Counted from the first letter of the stretch, positions 16,968-27,303 are shown. The stretch is 64,000 bases of DNA from Candidatus Anammoxibacter sp. (GCA_021777105.1 JAIQZQ010000069.1:62001-126000), one strand, 5' to 3'. The notes: a model not told the origin generated them from the letters alone. A program made the numbers and translations.

Positions 16968-17825
16968 ATGAGCATTAAAGAGCAAACGTTTCAAGATTAT
17001 ATTGATTTAACAGATAGTTCATCAGGTTTTATAAAAATGGCTAAATTGGCTATTGATCGTTGGGGGGTAATGGGGACTGCCGCCAGATATTTGCTAATGA
17101 GGGCAGAAACCAATAAATTTATTAAATCCAGCAACTCAATATTAAATTCAGATGAAAGAAAAAAGCTTATAAGATCATTTAATAAAATACAGGCAGAGAT
17201 CCAATGTGTTCACTCTCCTTACCAGTTTGTTTTAATGGCAAAATATATTTTAGATCTGGAAGTGGAAGGGCCTATAATTGAATGCGGATGCTATAAAGGC
17301 GGAGGAAGCGCGAAACTTTCACTATTAGCAAAGATAACAAATAGAAAACTTATAATTTGCGATTCATTTGCCGGTCTGCCTTCTCCTAAGGAATCAGAGG
17401 AAGCCAGGCTTGAAATGCATAGCGGTGATCATGGAATAGTTTATGCTGGCGGCGAATATTCAGCGGCTTTAGATGAAGTAAAAAGAAATATTGAAAAGAC
17501 CGGATGCATCGATGTTTGCGATTTTGTGCCTGGTTTTTATTCTGAATCGCTTCAAAATGTTACCGCGGCTCCGGCTTGCGTTGTCATGGATGTTGATTTG
17601 ATTAGTTCCGCGCGGGATTGCTTAAAGCATCTATGGGCAAAGACAGCCCAAAATGGGCTTTGGTTTACTCACGAAGCTCACTTTCCATATTATATTTCGG
17701 GCATATTAGACGCCGAATGGTGGAAATGCGCATTTAATGAGGCTCCTCCAGTTATATTTGGCGCCGGAAGCGGTTTGTCTGAATGCGCCTCTTCATTGGC
17801 CTATTTTAAGAAAACAAGCGTTTAA
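16968..17825 (+). CDS. TylF/macrocin-O-methyltransferase-like protein
   Basis: The 285-residue protein carries the TylF-family core. The SAM motif IIECGCYKGGGSAKLS lies near residues 103-118, followed by the diagnostic DSFAGLPSPKE near 137. MDVDLI, the acidic metal-binding strand, comes near residue 205. Family members are metal-dependent methyltransferases acting on sugar hydroxyls, macrocin 3'''-O-methylation being the classical case. The N-terminal ~80 residues are helical and of unknown role. In this cluster an O-methylated sugar residue is the simplest reading. Confidence 0.82.
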   Translation: MSIKEQTFQDYIDLTDSSSGFIKMAKLAIDRWGVMGTAARYLLMRAETNKFIKSSNSILNSDERKKLIRSFNKIQAEIQCVHSPYQFVLMAKYILDLEVEGPIIECGCYKGGGSAKLSLLAKITNRKLIICDSFAGLPSPKESEEARLEMHSGDHGIVYAGGEYSAALDEVKRNIEKTGCIDVCDFVPGFYSESLQNVTAAPACVVMDVDLISSARDCLKHLWAKTAQNGLWFTHEAHFPYYISGILDAEWWKCAFNEAPPVIFGAGSGLSECASSLAYFKKTSV

Positions 17826-17863
17826 AAAACAACGAATTGCGATACAAATAGGAACATAATATT

Positions 17864-18865
17864 ATGCAGCCTCTTATCTCTATAATCATTCCTGTTTATA
17901 ATGCGGAAGAAAATTTAGCCTTATGTCTTAATAGTGTTTTTAGCTCCGATTTTTCTATAAACGAGCGTGAGGTTATAGTTGTTAACGACGCCTCAACGGA
18001 CGGCACGGCAGAGATTGCGAAAAAGTTTGGTTGCGCAATAATAAATTTACCTGAGCAACATGGACCGTCATATGCCCGCAATATAGGCGCAAAGAAATCA
18101 ACCGGCGAATATATTATGTTTGTTGATTCCGATATAGTTGTTAAACAAGACACAATATCAAAGTTGATAAATTCCTTTAATAATGCCGAAGATATTGGAG
18201 CCGTTTGGGGCATTATGGACAAAAAACATCCTAATAAGAATTTTCTTAGTCAATATAAAAATCTATTTCTACATTATTTAGCCATGAAAATGCCATCTTA
18301 CAGCGGGCATCTTGTCTCCGCTATAATGATTATTAAAAGAGCTACTTTTAATGAAGTTGGCGGGTTTGATTCAAATATAACCGTGGTAAGCATTGAAGAT
18401 GTTGATTTAGGCAGCCGTATAAGCTCTAAAGGAAATATTATATTCCAAAACAAGGATGTCATGGTTGAGCATTTAAAGCATTTTACGTTTTTAAAACTGC
18501 TTAAAAATGACTTCTCAAAGAATGTCGCGTTTGGACAGTTAATTCTTGAGGCTAAAGCAAAGAAAAAGAGCAATAGCAACCGGAAAATTGAAGGGGGCGC
18601 ATTGGATTATACATATATACTTAGTTTGCCGGTGGCTGTTTTGCTTTTTGCGTCGTTTCTTTTTTTGCCGGGTTCGCTTCTGTTTGTCATAATATTAAGC
18701 TTGTTGTTTCTTGCATTTAACATAAAGTTTTTGAGTTTTCTTATTAAAGAAAACGGGGTGTTATTTGCCGCGAAAAGTGTTGGCATGATTTTTATCGAAA
18801 AACTTAATGTTAGTTTTGCAATTGCCATAGCGGTTAAGAGATTCGTCTTAGGCCAACGCATATGA
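17864..18865 (+). CDS. GT2 family glycosyltransferase with C-terminal membrane segments
   Basis: The 333-residue protein has the GT-A domain in residues 1-240: PVYNAEENL at the start, NDASTDGT, and the DxD motif FVDSDIVV near residue 86. A later acidic motif, SIEDVDLGSR, matches the ED/catalytic-base region. Residues about 248-290 form two hydrophobic helices, placing the enzyme at the inner membrane. Its stop overlaps the ATG of the next radical SAM gene (ATGA). The sugar it adds cannot be predicted. Confidence 0.88.
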   Translation: MQPLISIIIPVYNAEENLALCLNSVFSSDFSINEREVIVVNDASTDGTAEIAKKFGCAIINLPEQHGPSYARNIGAKKSTGEYIMFVDSDIVVKQDTISKLINSFNNAEDIGAVWGIMDKKHPNKNFLSQYKNLFLHYLAMKMPSYSGHLVSAIMIIKRATFNEVGGFDSNITVVSIEDVDLGSRISSKGNIIFQNKDVMVEHLKHFTFLKLLKNDFSKNVAFGQLILEAKAKKKSNSNRKIEGGALDYTYILSLPVAVLLFASFLFLPGSLLFVIILSLLFLAFNIKFLSFLIKENGVLFAAKSVGMIFIEKLNVSFAIAIAVKRFVLGQRI

Positions 18866-19965
18866 ATTATTGCGAAATATTTAAATCTGTTCTATTAAAA
18901 GACGCGCCTTTGCATCTAACATTTTTTGTGACGGCAAAGTGCAATTTTAGATGCAAAATGTGTTTTTATAAGGATAATTTAAACACCGGCGCTAATCAGG
19001 AACTTAGCCTTGATGAAATAAGCAGATTGTCTTCATCAATGCCCAATTTCATGTGGCTCCTTATTTCCGGCGGCGAGCCTTTTTTACGGGATGATTTGCC
19101 GGAAATAATCAAGATATTTAATAAAAACAACAAAATTAATTTTATTACTATACCCACCAATGGTTTTTATTCTAAGAAAATAGCAGATTCAGTTGAAAAA
19201 ATCTTGCAAGGCGTTAACAATTGTTTTTTAAACGTGAATGTCTCCATAAACGGCATTGGTCAAGACCATGATGACATTACCGGTGTTCAAGGCAGTTTTG
19301 ACAATGTTATTGAAACCGTTCGGTTGTTAAAAAATTTAAAAAAGAAATATAGCAATTTTAATATTGGCTCAATTATAACTCACACTGAACATAACCAAAA
19401 AGAGTTAAGAAAATTGATAACGTTTATAATTGACGAATTAAAGGTAGACAATGTCGCTTTGGGTTTTGAGTTCAGCAATCCTTTTAAGAAAGATGAACAT
19501 CCTCGAGGCGATGTTAACTATTATATAGACGCCGCTAATTTTTTAACATCTTATTATATTAAAGGAAAAATAAACTATTTTGATATGCCGCTTAAAAGAC
19601 TAAATTTTGCAAAGGATTTATTGATTAGAGATATTTTGCTTGAAATTCATAATAACAAAAAATTTATTATGCCGTGTTATGCCGGAAAGTTGAATCTCGT
19701 TCTTGATGAATTAGGCAATGTGTACCCATGTGAATTTATAAAAGAAAAATTTGGAAATATCAGGGATGCCAACTACAATTTCAGAACTATTTGGGATTCA
19801 AATGAGGCTAAAAAAGGCAGGAAATTTATAAAGAAAACTAAATGTTTTTGCGAGCATGAATGCTACCTTGCAACTAATCTTATATTTAACCCTATGCTAT
19901 ATCCTAAAATATTGCGAAAATTAATTACCCTTAATAAAGGCGATTACAAAATTGCCGGGAACTAA
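18862..19965 (+). CDS. Radical SAM protein with C-terminal SPASM-like cysteines
   Basis: The 367-residue protein has the cluster motif KCNFRCKMC (Cys27, Cys31, Cys34). The glycine-rich SAM-binding LISGGEPFLRDD follows near residue 69 (the GGEP motif). The C-terminal part contains CYAGKLNLVLDELGNVYPC and a KTKCFCEHEC group, suggesting at least one auxiliary iron-sulphur cluster of SPASM/twitch type. Such proteins oxidise or rearrange substrates using a 5'-deoxyadenosyl radical; BtrN and DesII act on sugars and cyclitols. The ATGA overlap with a GT2 gene ties it to the glycan pathway, but its substrate is unknown. Confidence 0.85.
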   Translation: MNYCEIFKSVLLKDAPLHLTFFVTAKCNFRCKMCFYKDNLNTGANQELSLDEISRLSSSMPNFMWLLISGGEPFLRDDLPEIIKIFNKNNKINFITIPTNGFYSKKIADSVEKILQGVNNCFLNVNVSINGIGQDHDDITGVQGSFDNVIETVRLLKNLKKKYSNFNIGSIITHTEHNQKELRKLITFIIDELKVDNVALGFEFSNPFKKDEHPRGDVNYYIDAANFLTSYYIKGKINYFDMPLKRLNFAKDLLIRDILLEIHNNKKFIMPCYAGKLNLVLDELGNVYPCEFIKEKFGNIRDANYNFRTIWDSNEAKKGRKFIKKTKCFCEHECYLATNLIFNPMLYPKILRKLITLNKGDYKIAGN

Positions 19966-20020
19966 AAAAATTTTGAATAGTTTTTTGGCCGTTCGAGGTA
20001 GGCTTAGATAAATGTAAAGA

Positions 20021-21772
20021 ATGAATAGTATCGAAAATAACTATTGTTTTTCAAAAAAATCTGCGTTTTTAATATTAGCAGGCATTCTTTTAATAAAATT
20101 TCTGTTTAATGTTTATGGCATTAATTGGGGATTGCCGGACAGGTGGAACATTGATGAGCAGGTGGCGGCGGTATTGCGAATGATTGCTGAAAAAGCCTAT
20201 TATTCAACAGTTGATCTTTGGCATCCGACTTTTTACAAACTTACACTCGCTATTTTTATTGCTCCATATTTGGCGTATCTTAAGTTGTCAGGCTATCCAC
20301 TGGAGACGGTCGGCGACGCGGCATCAGTTTCATGGATTAAATTAGCGCAAGTCGCGCCCGATTTCGCCGCGAATATATTTATTGTCGGCAGGTTGTATTC
20401 AGCGCTTCTTGGAGTTGTGGCGGTATATCTGGTTTACCTAGCGGCTAAATTAATTTCCGGCAAGGAAGTTGGGATATATGCCGCTTTTATAATGGCGCTT
20501 TCAACCGGATTTATTAGCGTCAATCATTTTGCCAAAAGCACTTCGCTTTCATTAGTTTTAAATGTCTTGGTTCTCTATTTATCAATTGCCGCCGTTAAGA
20601 AAAACAAATTTGTTAAACACATAATTTTTGCTTCATTTGTGGCCGGCCTGGCCACCGCAACTAAATATGACGCCGGCATATCCGTCATTTATATAATTGC
20701 GGCCTATTTTATGCATATTGTTAAAACAGATATGCGCGAAAGAAATTTAATTTTAAGATATTTAAGGCCAGGTATAATCGCGGGTTGTTTAACGGTTTTT
20801 ATGTTTGGCGTTTTTGTTGGCTGGCCCGCGTATTTTATTAAACATGACATGTTTGTAAAGAACGGAATGGAAAATCCGGTTGCGGTTATACAAGGGGGCA
20901 TTACTATATACGGCCCTGCAATTAAATTTTTTACCGGATTGGGAAAGCTTGTGGCTGATTTCAATTTGTTGTTGTCAACATTTATATTCGGAGGTTTTAT
21001 ATATCTTTGTGTTAAATTTAAAAAATTTCCAAAGGAAATACTTATCCCAGTGGCAATGCTTCCTGTGTATTTTTTTTACACGTCTGTGTTCCTTTTTCCT
21101 CAAACTCATAGTTGCATGACAAAACTTATAGTGCAATCATTCCCCGTTCTTGCGATCGTCGGCGGTTTTGCGGTATTCTTTTTTCTGAAAAATAAGCAAG
21201 TTGGGACTGCTCCAAAAATCGCGATTATTATATTGGTTTTAGCGTACAGCCTTGTTTATGACGCAAGGGCTGTCACGGTCTTTTCCAATAAAGACACAAG
21301 ATATTCATCAACGCAATGGATTTTGAAAAATATTCCTGAAGGGGCGACAGTCGAACATTTGCAGGACTCTCAATGGTTGTTCGCGCCGTCAACAATTGTT
21401 GATAAATACCAAATGGTTTATTATGGCAGAAATTCAATGAAATATGCAAAAAGTCTTTATTTCAATAGTAATCTGGATTATGATGGCTATATTGAATCTT
21501 TAAATAAGGCCGGCTGTAATTCTGAGTACTTTATCGCAGGGATGGGAAAGGAGCTGGAGCATCCTCCTTTAATGATGGACGGCGATTCAGAAAAAAGTTT
21601 TTTCGGCAAACTTTTAGCGGGGGAGGTCAATTTTGAATTGATCAAAAAGTTTGAGTTTAAAGAATCGGTTTTTTGGAATTATCGGCCGGGCTATAGCTCG
21701 CCGACAATATATATTTTTAAAAATAATAAATTGTTATTCCCATTAATTAAAGATGACGGTCATACTTTATAA
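20021..21772 (+). CDS. GT39-like membrane glycosyltransferase
   Basis: The 583-residue polytopic protein has a first membrane helix at residues 14-33, then the loop INWGLPDRWNIDEQ with the acidic pair D45-E46 where ArnT/PMT enzymes carry the catalytic aspartate. HPTFYKLTL follows as the second conserved loop. Roughly eleven further hydrophobic segments run to about residue 420, and a ~150-residue soluble domain ends the protein. It probably uses a polyprenyl-phosphate sugar on the periplasmic side. It is separated by 55 bases from the radical SAM gene and by 71 bases from rfbF. Confidence 0.83.
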   Translation: MNSIENNYCFSKKSAFLILAGILLIKFLFNVYGINWGLPDRWNIDEQVAAVLRMIAEKAYYSTVDLWHPTFYKLTLAIFIAPYLAYLKLSGYPLETVGDAASVSWIKLAQVAPDFAANIFIVGRLYSALLGVVAVYLVYLAAKLISGKEVGIYAAFIMALSTGFISVNHFAKSTSLSLVLNVLVLYLSIAAVKKNKFVKHIIFASFVAGLATATKYDAGISVIYIIAAYFMHIVKTDMRERNLILRYLRPGIIAGCLTVFMFGVFVGWPAYFIKHDMFVKNGMENPVAVIQGGITIYGPAIKFFTGLGKLVADFNLLLSTFIFGGFIYLCVKFKKFPKEILIPVAMLPVYFFYTSVFLFPQTHSCMTKLIVQSFPVLAIVGGFAVFFFLKNKQVGTAPKIAIIILVLAYSLVYDARAVTVFSNKDTRYSSTQWILKNIPEGATVEHLQDSQWLFAPSTIVDKYQMVYYGRNSMKYAKSLYFNSNLDYDGYIESLNKAGCNSEYFIAGMGKELEHPPLMMDGDSEKSFFGKLLAGEVNFELIKKFEFKESVFWNYRPGYSSPTIYIFKNNKLLFPLIKDDGHTL

Positions 21773-21843
21773 ATATATTTTAAATATGAGTTTGTGATAT
21801 AAATTTTAAGTTTCTAAACTAAATAATTGTATTATGCATATTC

Positions 21844-22656
21844 ATGGAGAAAGATAAAATGGAGGCTAAAAACACTAAAGTTGTTATTCTCTGCGGCGGG
21901 CTTGGGACTAGATTGCGTGAAGAGACGGAATTCAGGCCGAAGCCAATGGTTGAAATAGGCGGGAGGCCAATGTTATGGCATATTATGAAGGTTTTTGCTC
22001 ATTATGGGTACTCAGAGTTCGTTTTGTGTTTAGGGTACAGAGGCGAGATGGTCAAAGAATATTTTTTGAATTACGAGGCAATGAATAACGATTTTTCTAT
22101 ACAACTTGGGCAAAAGAACCAGATCGAATATCATGGCGGACATACCGAGGACGGTTGGCGTATCACACTCGTTGACACAGGCAAAACATCGTTAACCGGG
22201 TCCAGGTTAAAAAAAGTAAAAAAATTTATTAATGAAGGCGATATGTTTATGTTGACATATGGCGATGGGGTGGCTGATATTAATCTAAATGAGCTATTAA
22301 AATTTCATAAAAGCCACAACAAAATTGGCACTGTAACCGGCGTCCATACTCCGTCCCGTTTTGGAATGCTTGTTAGCAGCGGCGAGTCTGTTATACAATT
22401 TAGCGAGAAGTCTCTTGTTTCGGACGGTTATATTAGCGGAGGTTTTTTTGTTTTTAATCATAATATTTTTGACTATATTCCGGAAGGGGACAATTGCACC
22501 CTTGAAAAAGAGCCGTTAGAGAATTTAGCAAAAGACGACGAATTATCTGTTTACCATCATCAGGGCTTTTGGCAATGCATGGACACTTACAGGGATCATG
22601 AATATCTCCAGGAATTGTGGAAAAATAACGAGGCTAAGTGGAAAATATGGGAATAA
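21844..22656 (+). CDS. rfbF: Glucose-1-phosphate cytidylyltransferase
   Basis: Makes CDP-glucose from glucose-1-phosphate and CTP, the entry step to CDP-3,6-dideoxyhexoses. The 270-residue length is close to the family's ~257. The nucleotidyl-transfer signature [11 protein letters not shown] lies at residues 18-28, followed by [17 protein letters not shown]. Other typical strings are [26 protein letters not shown] and the C-terminal [11 protein letters not shown]. An alternative ATG at 21859 would remove five residues. It starts a compact rfbFGH block, with the next gene overlapping its stop as TAATG. Confidence 0.95.
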   Translation: MEKDKMEAKNTKVVILCGGLGTRLREETEFRPKPMVEIGGRPMLWHIMKVFAHYGYSEFVLCLGYRGEMVKEYFLNYEAMNNDFSIQLGQKNQIEYHGGHTEDGWRITLVDTGKTSLTGSRLKKVKKFINEGDMFMLTYGDGVADINLNELLKFHKSHNKIGTVTGVHTPSRFGMLVSSGESVIQFSEKSLVSDGYISGGFFVFNHNIFDYIPEGDNCTLEKEPLENLAKDDELSVYHHQGFWQCMDTYRDHEYLQELWKNNEAKWKIWE

Positions 22657-23651
22657 TGAATGTTAATGAGAAATTCTGGCAGGATAGAAACGTGTTGGTC
22701 ACCGGCGCTACCGGATTTCTTGGCGCCTGGTTGACCGGAGCGCTCAGCAGGAAGGGCGCTAATGTCACGGCGCTGGTTAGGGACCGTGTTTCACGGTCAA
22801 GGCTGGAGACTGAAGACCTTGTTAATCATATAGATGTTGTCAGCGGGGATATAGAGGATTTTTTTCTTCTACAGAGGGTTTTAAATGAATATGAGATTCA
22901 AACTGTTTTTCATTTGGCTGCTCAAACAATTGTCGGCATAGCAAATCGAAACCCATTGTCAACGTTTGAGACAAATATAAAGGGCACATGGAATCTTTTA
23001 GAGGCTGCGCGGGGTGTGTCCACTATTGAACAGATTGTGGTTGCGTCCAGCGATAAGGCTTATGGCGATCAGGAAACGCTGCCCTATGAGGAAACATTTC
23101 CATTGCAAGGCGCGCATCCTTATGATGTTTCAAAAAGCTGCGCGGATTTGATCTCATTCACATATTTTAAGTCATACGCCCTCCCGGTGTGCATTACCCG
23201 TTGCGGCAATTTTTACGGCGGAGGCGATTTAAATTTTAACAGAATTGTTCCCGGCACTATAAGATCGGCGTTACGCGATAAAAATCCGATTATCCGGTCG
23301 GATGGGTCTTTTATTAGGGATTATATTTATATAGAGAACGCTGTTGAAGCGTATATTATGCTTGCCGAGAAGATGAGTGAAGATAAAGGATTGCATGGCG
23401 AGGCGTTTAATATGTCGTGCGAGAACCAGATGACGGCGCTGGAATTGGTTGAAAAAATACTTTCAGTTATGGGCCGGGATGATCTTAAACCGGAAATTCT
23501 TGGCGAAGCCTCCAATGAGATTAACCATCAATATTTATCGGCTAAAAAAGCCAGGGAAATATTAGGGTGGAAACCAGCTTTTTCAGTAGATGAGGGGTTA
23601 AAATTGACTATCGAATGGTATAAAGACTTTTTTAAAGATAACAAATGCTAG
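22656..23651 (+). CDS. rfbG: CDP-glucose 4,6-dehydratase
   Basis: Extended SDR of 331 residues with NAD motif [10 protein letters not shown] (glycines 17, 20, 23), the dehydratase triad region SSDKAYGDQ (Asp-Lys in place of the epimerase pattern) and catalytic YDVSK at 159-163. [16 protein letters not shown] ends the conserved part. It converts CDP-glucose to CDP-4-keto-6-deoxyglucose. I choose ATG 22656, which overlaps the rfbF stop as TAATG; in-frame GTG 22638 and ATG 22647 lie inside rfbF and are less likely. Function is supported by its place between rfbF and rfbH. Confidence 0.93.
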   Translation: MNVNEKFWQDRNVLVTGATGFLGAWLTGALSRKGANVTALVRDRVSRSRLETEDLVNHIDVVSGDIEDFFLLQRVLNEYEIQTVFHLAAQTIVGIANRNPLSTFETNIKGTWNLLEAARGVSTIEQIVVASSDKAYGDQETLPYEETFPLQGAHPYDVSKSCADLISFTYFKSYALPVCITRCGNFYGGGDLNFNRIVPGTIRSALRDKNPIIRSDGSFIRDYIYIENAVEAYIMLAEKMSEDKGLHGEAFNMSCENQMTALELVEKILSVMGRDDLKPEILGEASNEINHQYLSAKKAREILGWKPAFSVDEGLKLTIEWYKDFFKDNKC

Positions 23652-23671
23652 AAAGGAAATAGCTGTTTTTA

Positions 23672-24994
23672 ATGGGCGATCAAACGCAAAAAGATAAACT
23701 TAAACAAGATATTTTCTTAAAAATTGAGGAATATTATAAGCTCATACACGAGCCTAAATCATTTACCCCGGGTGAAAGCAGGGTTCCGTACTCAGGAAGG
23801 GTCTTTGACTCCAGGGAGATGATTAATTTAGTTGATTCCGCTTTGGACTTCTGGCTAACATCAGGGCCATATGGAAATAAACTGGAAAAGGAATTTAAAG
23901 ATTACTTTGGTTGCAACGATTTTTTTCTTGTTAATTCAGGGTCTTCCGCAAATTTAATAGTTGTATCCGCTTTGGTGTCACAACAGTTGAAGGAAAGGTT
24001 AAAACCTGGCGATGAGATTATAACTCCGGCCGTCACTTTTCCAACAACACTTGCCCCTATTATTCAGAACGGCCTTGTTCCTGTTTTTGTCGACTGCGAA
24101 ATCGGCACGTATAATATTAACGCCGCCCTTATTGAAGATGCTGTTTCCGACAAAACGCGGGCGGTTTTTGTCCCGCATACCCTTGGCAATCCGTGCGACA
24201 TGGATGTAATAATGTCTATTGCCAAAAAATATAATTTGTTTGTTCTGGAAGATGTTTGCGACGCCCTTGGCGCAGTTTATGACGGCATGAAAGTTGGAAC
24301 TTTCGGCGACCTTGCTTCGCTAAGCTTTTTCCCCGCGCACCACATAACCATGGGCGAGGGCGGCGGCGTTGTAATCAATAATAATTCACTGAGGAAAATC
24401 GCTAAATCCATCCGGGACTGGGGCAGGGATTGCTGGTGCGAGCCGGGGCAAAATAACGCGTGCGGCAAACGATTTGAATGGAAACTTGGAAAACTCCCTC
24501 ATGGCTATGATCATAAATACATATATTCCAACATAGGGTACAATTTGAAAGTGACCGATATGCAGGCCGCCATAGGTTTGGAACAGATGCGAAAACTGGA
24601 CTTATTTATTGAGAAACGTAACGGGAATTTTAAGACGCTTTATGCCGGTTTGCAAAAATATAGCGGGTTTTTAGAGCTTCCCAAATCATGCGAAAAAGCG
24701 GAGCCTTCATGGTTTGGTTTTCCAATTACGGTAATGGGCGGCGTGAACAGGCTGGAGCTTGTTAAGTGGCTTGAGGCTTCTAAAATAGAGACCCGGCTTG
24801 TATTTGGCGGCAATATTTTACGGCAACCCGGATTTAGTAATTTTCCGCATAGAATACACGGAGCTTTGGATGAGACGGACAGAGTAATGAACGACACTTT
24901 TTTTATTGGCGTGTACCCGGGCTTGACGGAAGCGATGATTAACTTTGTGATAAGCAGGTTTGACGAATTTTTTAAATCTAAGGGATTGGTGTAA
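23672..24994 (+). CDS. rfbH: CDP-6-deoxy-4-keto-glucose 3-dehydrase (E1)
   Basis: PLP-dependent, iron-sulphur enzyme of the aminotransferase fold that removes the C3 hydroxyl in 3,6-dideoxyhexose synthesis. The diagnostic feature is histidine in place of the usual PLP lysine, in FFPAHHITMGEGGG near residue 221. The [2Fe-2S] cysteines appear as DCWCEPGQNNACGKRF near 253-263, with another Cys near 196 (DVCDALGA). The 440-residue length matches the family. An electron-donating reductase (E3, RfbI/DdhD) is needed in known systems and is not in this window. The next gene begins 17 bases downstream. Confidence 0.95.
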   Translation: MGDQTQKDKLKQDIFLKIEEYYKLIHEPKSFTPGESRVPYSGRVFDSREMINLVDSALDFWLTSGPYGNKLEKEFKDYFGCNDFFLVNSGSSANLIVVSALVSQQLKERLKPGDEIITPAVTFPTTLAPIIQNGLVPVFVDCEIGTYNINAALIEDAVSDKTRAVFVPHTLGNPCDMDVIMSIAKKYNLFVLEDVCDALGAVYDGMKVGTFGDLASLSFFPAHHITMGEGGGVVINNNSLRKIAKSIRDWGRDCWCEPGQNNACGKRFEWKLGKLPHGYDHKYIYSNIGYNLKVTDMQAAIGLEQMRKLDLFIEKRNGNFKTLYAGLQKYSGFLELPKSCEKAEPSWFGFPITVMGGVNRLELVKWLEASKIETRLVFGGNILRQPGFSNFPHRIHGALDETDRVMNDTFFIGVYPGLTEAMINFVISRFDEFFKSKGLV

Positions 24995-25011
24995 AGCCTG
25001 CAATTGATATA

Positions 25012-25976
25012 ATGCTAAACAATAAAACTGTTTTAATTACAGGCTCTACCGGTTTTGTGGGGGCCGCATTGGCGAGGCGTTGTTTAAACGAAAACGGCGA
25101 AACGCATTTAATTACAAGGGCCGGCTCTAATAGATGGCGGATAAACGATATATTAAATAAAGCGCAAGAGCACAACGTTGATCTGTTGGATTTCGATAAA
25201 CTTGTTAAAGTTGTGTCATTAATTAAACCCGATATAGTGTTTCATCTTGCGGCGTATGGGGTTTACGCTTTTCAAAACGACGCCCGGAGGATTATGGAAA
25301 TAAATTATTTTGGAACGGCGAATTTATTAAATGCGTGTGTTAAGAGCGATTTCGAACTTTTTGTTAATACCGGGTCTGTGTTCGAATACGGTTTAAAACA
25401 AAAACCTCTGGCTGAAAATATGGTATTGGAGCCGATAAGCGATTATGGCGTGGCAAAAGCGGCGTCCACTTTATATTGTCATGCTATTGGTAAAAAAAAA
25501 ACAAAACAATTACGACATTAAGACTGTTTACTCCTTACGGCTATTATGAAGAGCCTCCGCGGTTAATCCCATCGGTAATTATCTCATGTCTGAAAAATGA
25601 GAATCCCGCTGTTTCATCGCCCGGCCCGGTAAGGGATTTCGTGTTTATTGATGATGTGGTAGACGCTTATTTAAAAACAGCGGAAAACCCGGGTAAAAGC
25701 AAAAGTGAAACAATTAATATTGGATGCGGCAAGCAGGAAACTGTGGGCAATGTAGTTAATGCGGTTGTTAAATCAACAGGCAATAAATGCCGGCCGGAAT
25801 GGGGAGGTTACACAGACGGTCGTCCTGATTCCAATATGTGGCAAGCTGATATATCAAAGGCGGAAAAGCTGCTTGATTGGCGGCCAAAACACAATATAGA
25901 GCAAGGTTTAAACAAAACGGTAAACTGGTTTAGAGATAACATGGAGCTTTATAAGGATTTTAAACATGATGGATAA
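25012..25976 (+). pseudogene. SDR nucleotide-sugar reductase/epimerase split by a frameshift in an A10 run
   Basis: The first part (from ATG 25012) has NAD motif TGSTGFVGAAL, NTGSVFEYG and catalytic YGVAK, then goes out of frame at the ten adenines 25492-25501 and stops at 25521. The second frame continues at once with TLRLFTPYGYYEEPPRLIPS, GPVRDFVFIDDVVDAY and a normal C-terminus ending at 25976. Eleven or eight adenines would join the two into a ~321-residue SDR of normal length. Its position after rfbFGH fits the final reductase or epimerase (paratose, abequose, tyvelose or ascarylose type), but the stereochemistry cannot be read. It could be a sequencing error, a true mutation, or a site of slippage that allows expression. 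Confidence 0.85.
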
Positions 25977-27303
25977 TAACGGAAATAGAGGTTTTAAGAA
26001 AGTGTTGCTTGTAAATCTTTATTACAAGGAATCCGGTTATGGAGAGCGGCTCAATTTTCCTCCTGTTGGATTGGGTTATATTAGCCAATTTCTTGAAAAA
26101 GAAGGCATAGAGCATGCAATAATCGACACCGGCGCGGGTTATGAACACAAAGATGTTTTAGATAAAGTTAATGATTTTAAACCTGATTTGGTTGGATTTA
26201 GTCTTAATTCAATATGCTTTCCAAAATCGTTGGATCTTATGAGAGAGACAAAAAAGCAATTTCCGCAGGTGTCTATCGTGGCCGGTGGGCCTCATATTTC
26301 AACAAGAAGAGATGGAGTCCTTAAAGAGAATGATATGGTTGATTACGGCATTGCCAGGGAAGGGGAAATACCTTTGGCTCTTTTGTGCAAAGGCGAAGAT
26401 ATGTCACGAATTCCTGGACTTATATGGCGCGATTCTTCGGGCGAAGTTCATTGTAATGAAGTTGAAGTTTCGAATATAGAAGGATTCCCTTTCCCAAGGT
26501 TTGATAAATTTGATTTGCAAACGCGGTATGATCAAGGCAATATTTCAATCCTTACTTCGCGTGGATGCCCGTTTAGATGCGCCTTTTGCCAGCAGAGCAG
26601 TTTGCTTGGGAAAAATTGGCGCGGCAGAAAAAATGAAAGTGTTGTTGAAGAAATTGAGTATTGGCATAAACGAGGCTTTAAATCCATACACGTATTAGAT
26701 GACAACTTTACATTTGATAAAAAGAGGTTCTTTCATATAGTGGATCTTTTAATCACAAAGAATTTGGAAGGGTTAAAGTTCTCTTTAATTGGCGGCATTC
26801 GCATACAAAACACAGATGAAGAGATCCTATTAAAATTGAAAAAGATAGGCGTAAAAAAACTATCTTTCGGCATTGAAAGCGGATCGGACAAAATACTAAA
26901 GTTTATTAAGAAAGGGATATCCATAGCGGACGCCGACAGAATTGTAAAAATGGCCGTAGACATGGGGTTTGACGTCAGGCTGTTTTTTATCATTGGTTTT
27001 CCATATGAAAAGATGGAGGATGTTAAAAAATCATTTGATTTTGCTTTAAAACATAAGATTCGAGAAGCTCGATTTTTTAATTTAGTTCCTTATGAAGGCA
27101 CCGCGATAATGGATTGGATAAAGGCCGATTCTAACGCAAAATTACTCTATCCTTATGAAGAGTACATGAGTAATTTTAAGCATTTCCAGCGCGATCCCCT
27201 ATTTGATAGCGAAAAAGGCATGACTCTGGATGAGAAAAAGAAGGCCCTGCAAATGGCTGATGATGTCGTTCGCAAGATAGAGAAAAGATGGCCGGCTGAT
27301 TGA
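25966..27303 (+). CDS. B12-binding-domain radical SAM protein
   Basis: The 445-residue protein has an N-terminal cobalamin-binding-like domain (FPPVGLGYISQFLEKEGIEH, LVGFSLNSICFPKS, VAGGPHISTRRD, AREGEIPL) and a radical SAM core with SRGCPFRCAFC near residues 199-209. KLSFGIESGSDKILKFIKKG is the typical later substrate-side helix. The start overlaps the broken SDR by 11 bases, tying it to the dideoxyhexose block. Members of this group include C-methyltransferases and other B12 enzymes; a branched or C-methylated sugar is one possibility, without direct evidence. Confidence 0.87.
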   Translation: MMDNNGNRGFKKVLLVNLYYKESGYGERLNFPPVGLGYISQFLEKEGIEHAIIDTGAGYEHKDVLDKVNDFKPDLVGFSLNSICFPKSLDLMRETKKQFPQVSIVAGGPHISTRRDGVLKENDMVDYGIAREGEIPLALLCKGEDMSRIPGLIWRDSSGEVHCNEVEVSNIEGFPFPRFDKFDLQTRYDQGNISILTSRGCPFRCAFCQQSSLLGKNWRGRKNESVVEEIEYWHKRGFKSIHVLDDNFTFDKKRFFHIVDLLITKNLEGLKFSLIGGIRIQNTDEEILLKLKKIGVKKLSFGIESGSDKILKFIKKGISIADADRIVKMAVDMGFDVRLFFIIGFPYEKMEDVKKSFDFALKHKIREARFFNLVPYEGTAIMDWIKADSNAKLLYPYEEYMSNFKHFQRDPLFDSEKGMTLDEKKKALQMADDVVRKIEKRWPAD

